From the NCBI GenBank assembly GCA_903859815.1, contig CAIOOA010000060.1, positions 1 to 33,205 on the forward strand: 33,205 nucleotides of DNA. The letters run 5' to 3'. Shown here one piece after another: positions 1 through 9,855 of the stretch. The position numbers and the translations under genes were made by a program. Below the pieces are notes generated by a model. It was not told the DNA's origin and made no database searches. It saw nothing but the letters and a program-made list of their open reading frames with translations. Source of the stretch: an uncultured Methylococcaceae bacterium. Its GTDB lineage: Bacteria > Pseudomonadota > Gammaproteobacteria > Methylococcales > Methylococcaceae. Each line of letters starts with the position of its first letter. Position 1 is the stretch's first letter.

Positions 1-2049
<2,049 letters not shown>

Positions 2050-2092
2050 GCATTTTTGCTCACTCAGTCGCTAGAGTCTGGATAAATCCAAT

Positions 2093-2120
2093 AACCGCCG
2101 AGAGTGACATTTCGGCGGTT
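2093..2120 (+). terminator. 9-bp GC-rich hairpin after the collagen-like gene
   Basis: A perfect inverted repeat AACCGCCGA / TCGGCGGTT (2093-2101 and 2112-2120) with a 10-nt loop lies 43 bp after the stop. The following bases (GTTGTTGACT) are only weakly T-rich, so this is a plausible but not classical intrinsic terminator. Confidence 0.4.
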
Positions 2121-2148
2121 GTTGACTCCTGAATTCAAACGAAAACCA

Positions 2149-2177
2149 CCGGACAGTTTCAAGCTGTCCGGTTTTTT
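2149..2177 (+). terminator. intrinsic terminator between convergent genes
   Basis: Perfect 8-bp stem CCGGACAG / CTGTCCGG (2149-2156, 2164-2171) with a 7-nt loop, followed by six T (2172-2177). It has the classical form for plus-strand transcription out of the collagen-like gene. The distal part of the stem also encodes the last codons and stop (TGA, 2159-2161) of the convergent RND gene. Confidence 0.7.
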
Positions 2178-5100
2178 GCCATCAACGTGTATATGGTCGG
2201 AATCACATAAACCGTGAATACCGTGCCAATTGCCAAGCCCCCGACAATCACCCATCCAATCTGCTGGCGGCTTTCCGCCCCGGCCCCGGTGGCAAACGCC
2301 AAGGGAACCGCACCCAAGATCATCGTCAGGCTAGTCATCAAAATTGGGCGTAAGCGCAACACCGCCGCCTCCACCACTGCTTCCTTAACCCCTCTACCCT
2401 GCTCTTGCAGTTGATTGGCAAATTCGACGATCAAGATGCCGTTCTTGGTAATCAACCCGATCAGCATGACCATGCCGATCTGGCTATAGACATTCAGAGT
2501 TCCGCCCGATAATTTGAGCGATAGCAAAGCCCCTGTGATCGCCAAAGGGACCGTCAACATAATCATTAAAGGATCGCGGAAACTTTCAAACTGGGCCGCC
2601 AACACCAGATAGATGAAAATCAACGCAAAGCCAAAAGTCAGGTAAAGGGTCTTGCTCGACTCCATGAATTCGCGGGATTGCCCGTCCAACTCAGTTTGAA
2701 AAGAAGGCGGCAAGGTCTCTTTCGCCATTTTGCCCAGATAATCCAAGGCTTGCCCCAAGGTGTAACCCGGCGCGATGTTGGCTGTCACCACCACGGCTCG
2801 CAAGCGGTTGAAATGATTCAGTTCCTTGGCTGCGGCATTTTCCCTTATGGTGACCAGATTGCCCAGCGGAGTCAGCTTGCCATTATGGCCCCGCAAATAA
2901 ATGGTGTTCATGTCTTCAGGCGTGGCACGTGCTTCATCGCCTAATTTGAGGATCACGTCATATTGTTCGCCAGCCTGTTTGAATCGCGTCACCTGCCTAC
3001 CCCCTAACAGCGTTTGCAGGGTCTTGCCGATGTCATCCACTTCCACCCCAATCGCAGCGGCCTTTTCCCGGTTGACATCCAGGCTGAGTTGCGGCTTGTT
3101 AAGCTTTAGGTCAGTGTCGAGATTGACCAAACCGGGGTATTGCGCGGCCTTCGCCATGAACCCCGTCATCGCCTTGTCCAACTCCTCGTAACTCGGCCCT
3201 TCAATGACAAACTGAACAGGGGAACTGCGAAAGCTCTGCCCCAATGAGGGGGGATTGATCGGAAATGCCATCACGCCGGGCAACCCCAAGAATTTTGGCA
3301 TAAGTTGCAGGGCAATTTGTTGCTGACTGCGTTTGCGTTCATTCCATGGTTTCATGCGAATGAACGCAATCGCTGAATTGACCGGGTTGGGCCGTTCCAA
3401 GCCTGGGGCCACCACCACAAAATAGGTGTCTATTTCGGGTATGGGCGCGAGGAACGATTCGATCTGACGGGCATAACCATCGGTGTAGTCTATCGTCGCA
3501 CCTTCCGGGGCGGAGATAGCCGCAAAAATACTACCCCGGTCCTCAATGGGAGAGAGTTCTGCATTAAGCCCTTGGAATAGCCAAACTGCGGCGGCTGCAA
3601 CCAAACCCAACACTAGAATCACCAACCAACGCCAGCGCAGACAAGCCAATAACGTGACCCGGTATAGGCCAACAAAACGATCCCATGCCGTAGGTTGATG
3701 GGTAAGATTGCCGTGATCCGACGCCTTTAACAAGCGTGAGCACATCATCGGTGTGAGCGTCAGCGCAACAAAACCGGAAACCAACACCGCGCACGAAACG
3801 GCCAGTGCAAATTCGGAAAACAGTCTTCCAGTATTTCCACTCATAAACGCCAACGGCGCAAACACCGCCGCCAGCGTCAAGGTCATTGCCACCACCGCAA
3901 ACGCAATTTCCCGGCTACCTTCAAAAGCCGCATCCATGGCACTCATGCCTTGTTCAATGCGTCGATGTATGTTTTCCAGCATCACGATGGCATCGTCCAC
4001 CACCAACCCAATCGCCAGCACCAATGCCAGCAGGGTCAGAATATTGACGGAAAAACCCAAGGCATTGATGAAAATAAACGCACCGATCAGCGAAACGGGT
4101 ATGGTGACAAAGGGTATTAGCGTGGCGCGCAGGGAGCGTAAAAATAACCAAACCACAGCCAAGACCAGCGCCAGCGATTCCAGCAAGGTGTGATAAACCC
4201 CTTTAATGGATTCTTCAATGAACAAAGCGGAATCAAAGGCAACCTTCAGCTTGAGACCTTCAGGCAAGGCACTATTGATTTTCGGCAACTCGTTGCGCAC
4301 CGCCAAGGCGACGGATAAAGTGTTGGCGGTGGATTGCTTCACCACACCCAAACCCACCGCCGAATCGCCGTTGACGCGCACGATGTTGCGGTCATCTTGC
4401 GAGCCGATTTCAGCGCGCCCAACATCGGACAGGCGCACCGGATAGCCGTTTTCCTCACGGATAATCAAGGCGGCAAACTGCTCTGGCGTGCGCAAATCGG
4501 TTTCGCTTAACACGGTGAATTCACGCATGGAACTTTCGATGCGCCCACCGGGGATTTCCACGTTTTGCCGCTTCAACGCATCTTCAACATCTTTGACCGT
4601 CACCTTTCGTGCGGCAAGCCGACTGCGATCCAACCACAAGCGCATCGCATATCGCCGCTCCCCACCGATGATGACACTGGCGACCCCCGGCAGAGTCTGT
4701 AGCCGGTCACGCACGAAACGGTAGGCGATGTCCGATATTTCCAAAGGCGTGTGGCGGTCGCTGTAAAACGCCAGCCAAACAATCGGCGAGGCATCCGCCT
4801 CGATCTTGCTGATGACCGGCTCGTCTATGTCGTCAGGCAAACTGGCCCTGACCCTGGACACCCGGTCGCGGACATCAGAAGCGGCCCCATCTGGGTCCCG
4901 GTTAATATTGAACTCAATGGTAATTTGGCTGACTTCTTCCCGGCTGACCGACTTCAGCGATTTCACACCCTCAATGCCGGACAAAGAATTTTCCAGCGGG
5001 CGAGTCACTTGGCTTTCGATGACAGCCGCGCTTGCTCCCGTGTAAACACTGCGCACGGAAACCACGGGCGCGTCAATGTTGGGGTATTCGCGCACTGGCA

Positions 5101-5194
5101 GACGTTCAAACGCCATCAGGCCAACCAGAACCAAGCCTAGGCTCATCACCGTTGCCAACACGGGGCGGCGGATTGACAAATCGGATAGGATCAT
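2159..5194 (-). CDS. RND efflux transporter permease (HAE1/AcrB-like family)
   Basis: This 1011-residue protein has the usual RND length and start (MILSDLSIRRPVLATVMSLG, the first membrane helix). Large periplasmic loops follow TM1 and TM7. The proton-relay acidic pair is present in TM4 as GLVVDDAIVMLENI (Asp400-Asp401). It should exchange protons for drugs or toxic solutes in the inner membrane, as a trimer within a tripartite pump. The substrate cannot be told from sequence. Its start overlaps the stop of the upstream membrane fusion protein gene by ATGA (5191-5194), so the two are translationally coupled. No TolC-type outer membrane gene is in the window, so the channel must be encoded elsewhere. 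Confidence 0.95.
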   Translation of the reverse strand: MILSDLSIRRPVLATVMSLGLVLVGLMAFERLPVREYPNIDAPVVSVRSVYTGASAAVIESQVTRPLENSLSGIEGVKSLKSVSREEVSQITIEFNINRDPDGAASDVRDRVSRVRASLPDDIDEPVISKIEADASPIVWLAFYSDRHTPLEISDIAYRFVRDRLQTLPGVASVIIGGERRYAMRLWLDRSRLAARKVTVKDVEDALKRQNVEIPGGRIESSMREFTVLSETDLRTPEQFAALIIREENGYPVRLSDVGRAEIGSQDDRNIVRVNGDSAVGLGVVKQSTANTLSVALAVRNELPKINSALPEGLKLKVAFDSALFIEESIKGVYHTLLESLALVLAVVWLFLRSLRATLIPFVTIPVSLIGAFIFINALGFSVNILTLLALVLAIGLVVDDAIVMLENIHRRIEQGMSAMDAAFEGSREIAFAVVAMTLTLAAVFAPLAFMSGNTGRLFSEFALAVSCAVLVSGFVALTLTPMMCSRLLKASDHGNLTHQPTAWDRFVGLYRVTLLACLRWRWLVILVLGLVAAAAVWLFQGLNAELSPIEDRGSIFAAISAPEGATIDYTDGYARQIESFLAPIPEIDTYFVVVAPGLERPNPVNSAIAFIRMKPWNERKRSQQQIALQLMPKFLGLPGVMAFPINPPSLGQSFRSSPVQFVIEGPSYEELDKAMTGFMAKAAQYPGLVNLDTDLKLNKPQLSLDVNREKAAAIGVEVDDIGKTLQTLLGGRQVTRFKQAGEQYDVILKLGDEARATPEDMNTIYLRGHNGKLTPLGNLVTIRENAAAKELNHFNRLRAVVVTANIAPGYTLGQALDYLGKMAKETLPPSFQTELDGQSREFMESSKTLYLTFGFALIFIYLVLAAQFESFRDPLMIMLTVPLAITGALLSLKLSGGTLNVYSQIGMVMLIGLITKNGILIVEFANQLQEQGRGVKEAVVEAAVLRLRPILMTSLTMILGAVPLAFATGAGAESRQQIGWVIVGGLAIGTVFTVYVIPTIYTLMAKNRTA

Positions 5195-6267
5195 TGGGCT
5201 TCCTTATTCATCACCATGACCGGCATCCCGTCACGCAGCTTGATTTGACCGTCAACCACAATCCAATCCCCTTCTTTCAGACCTTCTGTAATTTCGACAA
5301 ATCCCGGCCTACGCTCGCCAGTCTTGACCGGAATCAGCATAGCCTTGCCGTCGACGACACGGAACACCATGGAAGCACTGCCCTTGGCTTGAACCGCTTG
5401 CTCCGGTACGAACAATGCGTCCCGCGAGTGTCCCAAATCAAGGACAACGCGGGCAAACATGCCGGGCTTCAATGCCAAGTCAGGGTTTGGCAACCGTGCG
5501 CGCACTTTGACCGTGCGCGTCGGCTCGTCCAGCCTCGGGTCAACCGCTTGCACTTCCCCCCGAAACACCCTGCCCGGCCAAGCCTCCACACTGACTTCCA
5601 GCTTCAAGCCCTTGACCAGCTTGGCAGCGAATTTTTCCGCCAGTTTGAAATCCAATTTGATTGGGTCCACCGACTCCAAGTTGACTAGGGATTGCCCCGG
5701 ACTGACATAATCGCCCACGCTGACTTGGCGCAAGCCTAAAATACCGTCAAAAGGCGCGTAGAGTTGAGTCCTCGCCAAACGTACCCGGTCGCGCTCCAGC
5801 AAAGCCTCGGCATTTTGCAAACGCGCCAAGGATTCATCATATTGTTGCTGGCTCACCAGATTTTTCGCCCGCACATCCCGAATGCGCTTGAAGCTTTCTT
5901 GCTCCAGCTTCAATGATGCCTGACTCTGCGCATAGGCTGAACGCTGTTCTTCTGCATTAAGTTCGAGCAAAAGATCGCCCGCTTTTGCCTTGTTTCCTTC
6001 CTCAAAACGAATAGCGGCAATGCGCCCGACGATTTCAGGGCGCAACACAATCGACTCCCCTGCCACCAAATCACCGACTGCTTCGATCTTGGCAGAAACC
6101 TTGTCACGCTTGGCATGTGCAACCTTGACCGGCAAGGCCATCATGGCAGGAGGACCCGCCTGAGGAGGAGGTGCGGCCACTGCCTTCGAGCCAAGCTGGC
6201 CATACCATCGCCATGCGAAAAAAAATGCAATGGCGAAAACTAAAACGCCCAATAGTTTTTTCATCAT
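5191..6267 (-). CDS. RND efflux membrane fusion protein (HlyD/AcrA-type adaptor)
   Basis: The 358-residue protein begins with an N-terminal hydrophobic anchor (residues 4-19) followed by a Pro-rich linker. It then has the expected adaptor order: barrel-sandwich half (VLRPEIVGRIAAIRFEEGNKAKAGDLL), an alpha-hairpin of about 65 residues, the second lipoyl half (YAPFDGILGLRQVSVGDYVS), beta-barrel and membrane-proximal domains. It bridges the permease encoded next to it and an outer membrane channel. ATG codons at 6267 and 6264 are adjacent; a weak GAGAAAG lies upstream of both. It is the first gene of the operon. Confidence 0.93.
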   Translation of the reverse strand: MMKKLLGVLVFAIAFFFAWRWYGQLGSKAVAAPPPQAGPPAMMALPVKVAHAKRDKVSAKIEAVGDLVAGESIVLRPEIVGRIAAIRFEEGNKAKAGDLLLELNAEEQRSAYAQSQASLKLEQESFKRIRDVRAKNLVSQQQYDESLARLQNAEALLERDRVRLARTQLYAPFDGILGLRQVSVGDYVSPGQSLVNLESVDPIKLDFKLAEKFAAKLVKGLKLEVSVEAWPGRVFRGEVQAVDPRLDEPTRTVKVRARLPNPDLALKPGMFARVVLDLGHSRDALFVPEQAVQAKGSASMVFRVVDGKAMLIPVKTGERRPGFVEITEGLKEGDWIVVDGQIKLRDGMPVMVMNKEAQ

Positions 6268-6600
6268 GAAATAAATACTTTCTCTAATTTGATTGAAGCA
6301 ACAGTTCCTTAAGGGCGAATGCCCAGCTTCATTGTTCGTGCTGCATGCAGATTGCTTCGTTAATGCAAAAACCTCATTACCAGCACGAAAACAATGGGTA
6401 CTCTTACATTATGCCGCTTTTACAGACAAATTTGTTATATAATATGAGAATTGAAAAGGAGTTGGGCAAGTATTGGCGAACTCGTGGTTGCCATCCCATG
6501 GCCTAACCTAGGGTTGAGATTATTCGTGATACCTCGATTTACTCAACTTTTCATTTACTGCAAAATTATAACTTAATATCATAAAGATGCATGGTCATTC
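6268..6600. other. 333-bp intergenic region between divergent genes
   Basis: No gene or known RNA was recognised here. The region must hold the divergent promoters of the RND operon and the glycosyltransferase cluster. It contains a TATAAT at 6438-6443, but no convincing -35 box lies at the correct distance. Confidence 0.5.
6554..6582 (+). promoter_or_regulatory. possible sigma-70 promoter for the glycosyltransferase cluster
   Basis: TTTACT (6554-6559), a 17-nt spacer and TATCAT (6577-6582) lie just before the ATG at 6601. The predicted leader would be only about a dozen bases, with no Shine-Dalgarno sequence visible. This is a pattern match only. Confidence 0.35.
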
Positions 6601-7530
6601 ATGAAGCTTTCCATTGTCGCCACTCTATTTCAATCTTCACAATATATCCAGGAATTTTACCGTCGTGCCAGCACGGTAGCCAGACAACTGGTTGATGACG
6701 ATTATGAGATTATCTTGGTCAATGATGGTTCCCCTGATAACAGTCTAGATTTAGCCATAAGCCTTCATCATTCAGACCCACACATCATCGTACTTGACCT
6801 TTCCCGTAATTTCGGGCATCACAAAGCGATTATGACTGGCCTTTCCCAAGCGACAGGCCAACTTATTTTCCTGATCGACAGCGACTTGGAGGAAGACCCT
6901 GAATGGTTAATTGGTTTTTCCGAGAAAATGGAGAGGGAACGTTGCGATGTGGTTTTCGGAGTGCAAGAACAGCGCCGAGGCGGGTTCTTTGATCGCTTGA
7001 CTGGGCAAGGGTTTTACCGCTTGTTCAACCTATTTACCGGTATGTCCCTTCCCGAAAACACTGTCATTGCACGATTGATGACACAATCCTATGTATCCGC
7101 TTTATTGCGCCATGAGGAGCGGGAAGTGTTTCTTGCGGGCCTTTTTTATATCACTGGTTTTAATCAACAACCGCAAACCATCAAAAAGCACAGTACCAGC
7201 AAAACCACTTATACATTGCGAAGAAAACTGTCTCTGCTGGTTAACTCGGTCACTTCTTTCAGCAACGCCCCGCTGAGGAGCATCTTCTATATTGGTCTGG
7301 CGATTTCATCTTTTGCCATATTTTATATTGTATATCTATTAGTTCAATGGATGTTCTTCATCAAACCCTTAAGTGGTTGGACTTCAGTGATGGCATCGAT
7401 CTGGCTTCTGGGTGGGATGATTATTTCCTTTATCGGCGTAGTCGGCATCTACTTGTCGAAAATTTTCTCGGAAACCAAGCAGAGGCCCTACAGCATCATC
7501 AAGCATATCTATGCCAAAACCCAAAGCTGA
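6601..7530 (+). CDS. membrane-anchored family 2 glycosyltransferase (polyprenyl-phosphate sugar type)
   Basis: This 309-residue protein has a GT-A fold N-terminus: MKLSIVATLF strand, NDGSPD at 41-46 for nucleotide-sugar binding, and an acidic DSDLEEDPE at 93-101 that fits the DXD metal-binding position. Two C-terminal hydrophobic helices (about 225-250 and 262-290) match the GtrB/DPM1-like layout, in which a sugar is moved from a nucleotide onto a polyprenyl phosphate at the inner membrane. It opens a cluster with a glycosidase-like propeller protein and a methyltransferase, which suggests surface glycan or glycolipid synthesis. The exact sugar and acceptor are unknown. No Shine-Dalgarno sequence precedes the ATG. 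Confidence 0.88.
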   Translation: MKLSIVATLFQSSQYIQEFYRRASTVARQLVDDDYEIILVNDGSPDNSLDLAISLHHSDPHIIVLDLSRNFGHHKAIMTGLSQATGQLIFLIDSDLEEDPEWLIGFSEKMERERCDVVFGVQEQRRGGFFDRLTGQGFYRLFNLFTGMSLPENTVIARLMTQSYVSALLRHEEREVFLAGLFYITGFNQQPQTIKKHSTSKTTYTLRRKLSLLVNSVTSFSNAPLRSIFYIGLAISSFAIFYIVYLLVQWMFFIKPLSGWTSVMASIWLLGGMIISFIGVVGIYLSKIFSETKQRPYSIIKHIYAKTQS

Positions 7531-7540
7531 GCCATTGCAC

Positions 7541-7556
7541 AGCAATTCTCATTATG
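7541..7556 (+). repeat. 16-base motif AGCAATTCTCATTATG, copy A
   Basis: Identical 16-mers occur at 13357-13372 (minus) and 33085-33100 (plus). Here the motif ends 9 bp before a CCGTCATTCCGGC repeat. Confidence 0.85.
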
Positions 7557-7565
7557 GTTAAAACG

Positions 7566-7655
7566 CCGTCATTCCGGCATGGACTGCCGGAATCCAGTGC
7601 CATGGATGGTAACTTGTCGGTGCATAAACGTCTGATTAAACATGGTTGGCAAATC
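7566..7655 (+). repeat. CCGTCATTCCGGC-family repeat, apparently lacking its right end
   Basis: The element starts CCGTCATTCCGGCATGG and holds the TTCCGGCA / TGCCGGAA hairpin. About 60 following bases align with the copy at 26269-26454 (AGTGCCATGGAYGGTAAC). The inverted right end seen in other copies is not found here. Confidence 0.75.
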
Positions 7656-7665
7656 CTAGTTGTAG

Positions 7666-7685
7666 GGCGGCAACCCTTTGCCGCC
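7666..7685. repeat. short GC-rich REP-like hairpin
   Basis: Perfect 8-bp stem GGCGGCAA / TTGCCGCC with a 4-nt loop, between the glycosyltransferase and the propeller gene. It has no T-tract and looks REP-like rather than like a terminator. Confidence 0.5.
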
Positions 7686-7798
7686 GAGGATTTAAAAGTA
7701 ATCAATCGGCATTAAAAACGCTGTATGTTAAATGCTAATCGCATCGGCTAGCACAGTTTAATCCGATGTAAAATTCATAACATGAAACTGATCAAGAT

Positions 7799-8716
7799 AT
7801 GAGTCCCCAAACTCTTAAATGGCGAAAACTTGGGCTGGTCTTTTGCCCATCGGGCCAGACCCCATGGATGCAATCTCATGCGTCCATTCCGATAGCAGAA
7901 AGCATGGGAAACGATTTATTCAAAATCTATTTTAGTTCTCGCGATAGTCAAGGAAGGAGTTTTACAGGCTACACGGTCATTGACATTTACCAGCCCAATC
8001 AAATACTCGGCTTATCATCCGAGCCAGTACTTGTTCCAGGGGATTTGGGTGAATTTGATGATAGCGGGGCAATGGCAAGCTGGCTTGCCATCCACAATCA
8101 TCAAAAATATCTTTATTATGCGGGATGGAATTTAGCTGTAACCGTTCCCTTCCGAAATTCCATTGGCCTTTCGATATCCACACATCATGATAAGTTTGAC
8201 CGCTATGCCAGGGGTCCAATTGTTGACCGGACGATGAACGAACCCCATTTCTGTGGAAGTTGTTGTGTAATTTCCGGCAATGATTATTGGCGTATGTGGT
8301 ATGTTTCATGCGTCGGCTGGCAGATGCGCGATGGGAAGCCGGAGCATCGCTATCACTTGAAATATGCGGAGTCTGCTGATGGGATACACTGGCAAAGGGA
8401 AGGTCTGGTCGCCATCGATTTTTTGAACGAGCAAGAATACGCGATTTCCCGGCCTTCGGTGATGCAAGACCATGGTCGATGGAAAATGTGGTACTCCTAC
8501 CGTGGTCAATCTTATCGGATTGGATACGCGGAATCCGACGATGGGCGATCATGGAGACGGCTCGATGAACTTGTCAATCTTGATGTTTCCGCTTCTGGTT
8601 GGGATTGCGAAATGATTGAATACCCTTATGTATTCGATCACAACGGCCAAAGATTCATGCTCTACAATGGCAATGGCTATGGCCGGACTGGTTTTGGTTT
8701 GGCTGTTCTCGAATAA
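7799..8716 (+). CDS. glycosidase-like five-bladed beta-propeller protein
   Basis: This 305-residue soluble protein has no signal peptide. Repeated motifs of the GH32/GH43/GH130-like propeller kind are visible: KIYFSSRDSQGRS, LYYAGWNL, YRMWYVS-like WRMWYVSCVGW, YAESADGIHWQR, ISRPSVMQDHGRWKMWYSYRG, YAESDDGRSWRR and MLYNGNGYG. Such proteins, many without proven activity, often sit in polysaccharide loci. Here it lies between a glycosyltransferase and a methyltransferase. Whether it cleaves, transfers or only binds sugar is not known. The ATG at 7799 lacks a clear ribosome site and overlaps the end of a six-codon reading frame starting at 7782. Confidence 0.75.
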   Translation: MSPQTLKWRKLGLVFCPSGQTPWMQSHASIPIAESMGNDLFKIYFSSRDSQGRSFTGYTVIDIYQPNQILGLSSEPVLVPGDLGEFDDSGAMASWLAIHNHQKYLYYAGWNLAVTVPFRNSIGLSISTHHDKFDRYARGPIVDRTMNEPHFCGSCCVISGNDYWRMWYVSCVGWQMRDGKPEHRYHLKYAESADGIHWQREGLVAIDFLNEQEYAISRPSVMQDHGRWKMWYSYRGQSYRIGYAESDDGRSWRRLDELVNLDVSASGWDCEMIEYPYVFDHNGQRFMLYNGNGYGRTGFGLAVLE

Positions 8717-8768
8717 ACAGGAAGTCCTACAGGCACGGTAAGGCAATAAGTATATAGGCTCTAATTAA

Positions 8769-9776
8769 ATGACCATGAACAAAACCGCCAAGCAAGGTTT
8801 CTACGAAGCCTTTTGCGAACCCATACTACTTGCCCCGCTTAAGTTAATTCCAGAACAAGGCTTATCCAATGATCGCGGCACGGTATACCATTTCATCGGT
8901 TCGGATGCTCGCATCATTGATTTTATCGAACCCCATTCGATCAATGATTTTGACAAGGCAAATCGAGAAACCTATGATTCCCCTGCCTCCGCTGAAATCT
9001 ATCGAAATTTCTTGGATTGGCTTTTCGCCAGCTTCAAAGTAAATGAAATGGATTTCCGCAAAAAAATACTAAGCCGCCTGACGCTTGCCAAGGGAATGAA
9101 AGTATTGGTCACTGGATGTGGATTAGGGGATGACCTACCCATCATCCTGGATGAAATTGGGGCGGAGGGTGAACTACATGCCCAAGATTTCAGCCGATCA
9201 ATGCTTATCTCAGCCAGTCAAACCATCCAGCAACCCAATGTCCTCTTTTCCGTGTCCAATGCGACCTCCCTACCTTACGCCTCGAAATATTTTGATGCCG
9301 TCTTTCACTTTGGAGGCATCAATCTTTTTGGCGATATTAAACAAGCGATAGCGGAAATGGAGCGGGTTTGTAAAATGGGTGGAAAAGTCTTATTCGGTGA
9401 TGAGGGTATCGCACCGCATTTAAGAGGCTCCCAATATGCTGATATAGCGATTAATAATATCGGGCTTTGGGCTGCTGAAACGCCTATGCAAATGTTGCCC
9501 TTTAACGCATCGGACATAGAACTGACTTATGTGTTGGGAAATTGTTTCTATTTGATTGCATTCTCCCCGTCAATGGGCTTTCCTGAAATGGATATAGATG
9601 TTCCTCACCGAGGGATAAGGGGGGGAACGGCAAGGACACGATACTTTGGAAAGCAGATCAGTATCACTGAACAGACAAAAGACAAGCTATTTAAGGCAGC
9701 CAAACTTAAGGGCGAGTCAGTCCATAGCCTATTGGAAGGAATCATCAACCAACAAATCCCTGATGACTTGATATAA
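8769..9776 (+). CDS. class I SAM-dependent methyltransferase with RHH-like C-terminal tail
   Basis: The 335-residue protein has a UbiE-like methyltransferase core. Motif I is VLVTGCGLGDDLPII (113-127); an acidic QDFSRSM (139-145) follows as the probable ribose-binding loop; LPYASKYFDAVFHFGGINLF (168-187) is the post-core motif and ERVCKMGGKVLFGDE the last strand region. An N-terminal helical part of about 100 residues precedes the core. The final 45 residues (TRYFGKQISITEQTKDKLFKA, then SVHSLLEGIINQ) resemble a ribbon-helix-helix unit, which is unusual for such an enzyme. The substrate is unknown; the neighbours suggest a glycan or lipid-linked intermediate. Confidence 0.8.
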   Translation: MTMNKTAKQGFYEAFCEPILLAPLKLIPEQGLSNDRGTVYHFIGSDARIIDFIEPHSINDFDKANRETYDSPASAEIYRNFLDWLFASFKVNEMDFRKKILSRLTLAKGMKVLVTGCGLGDDLPIILDEIGAEGELHAQDFSRSMLISASQTIQQPNVLFSVSNATSLPYASKYFDAVFHFGGINLFGDIKQAIAEMERVCKMGGKVLFGDEGIAPHLRGSQYADIAINNIGLWAAETPMQMLPFNASDIELTYVLGNCFYLIAFSPSMGFPEMDIDVPHRGIRGGTARTRYFGKQISITEQTKDKLFKAAKLKGESVHSLLEGIINQQIPDDLI

Positions 9777-9855
9777 TGCATCTCCAATGCAAACCTGCTT
9801 GCCGATCATCTTAAATTGATCTGGCTCAAACATTCCAACATCGCGAGTAAAGCTT

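Noticed and set aside
7347-7715. Plus-strand frame of 122 codons after the glycosyltransferase
   Set aside because: It is an out-of-frame shadow of the glycosyltransferase gene that runs into the CCGTCATT repeat.
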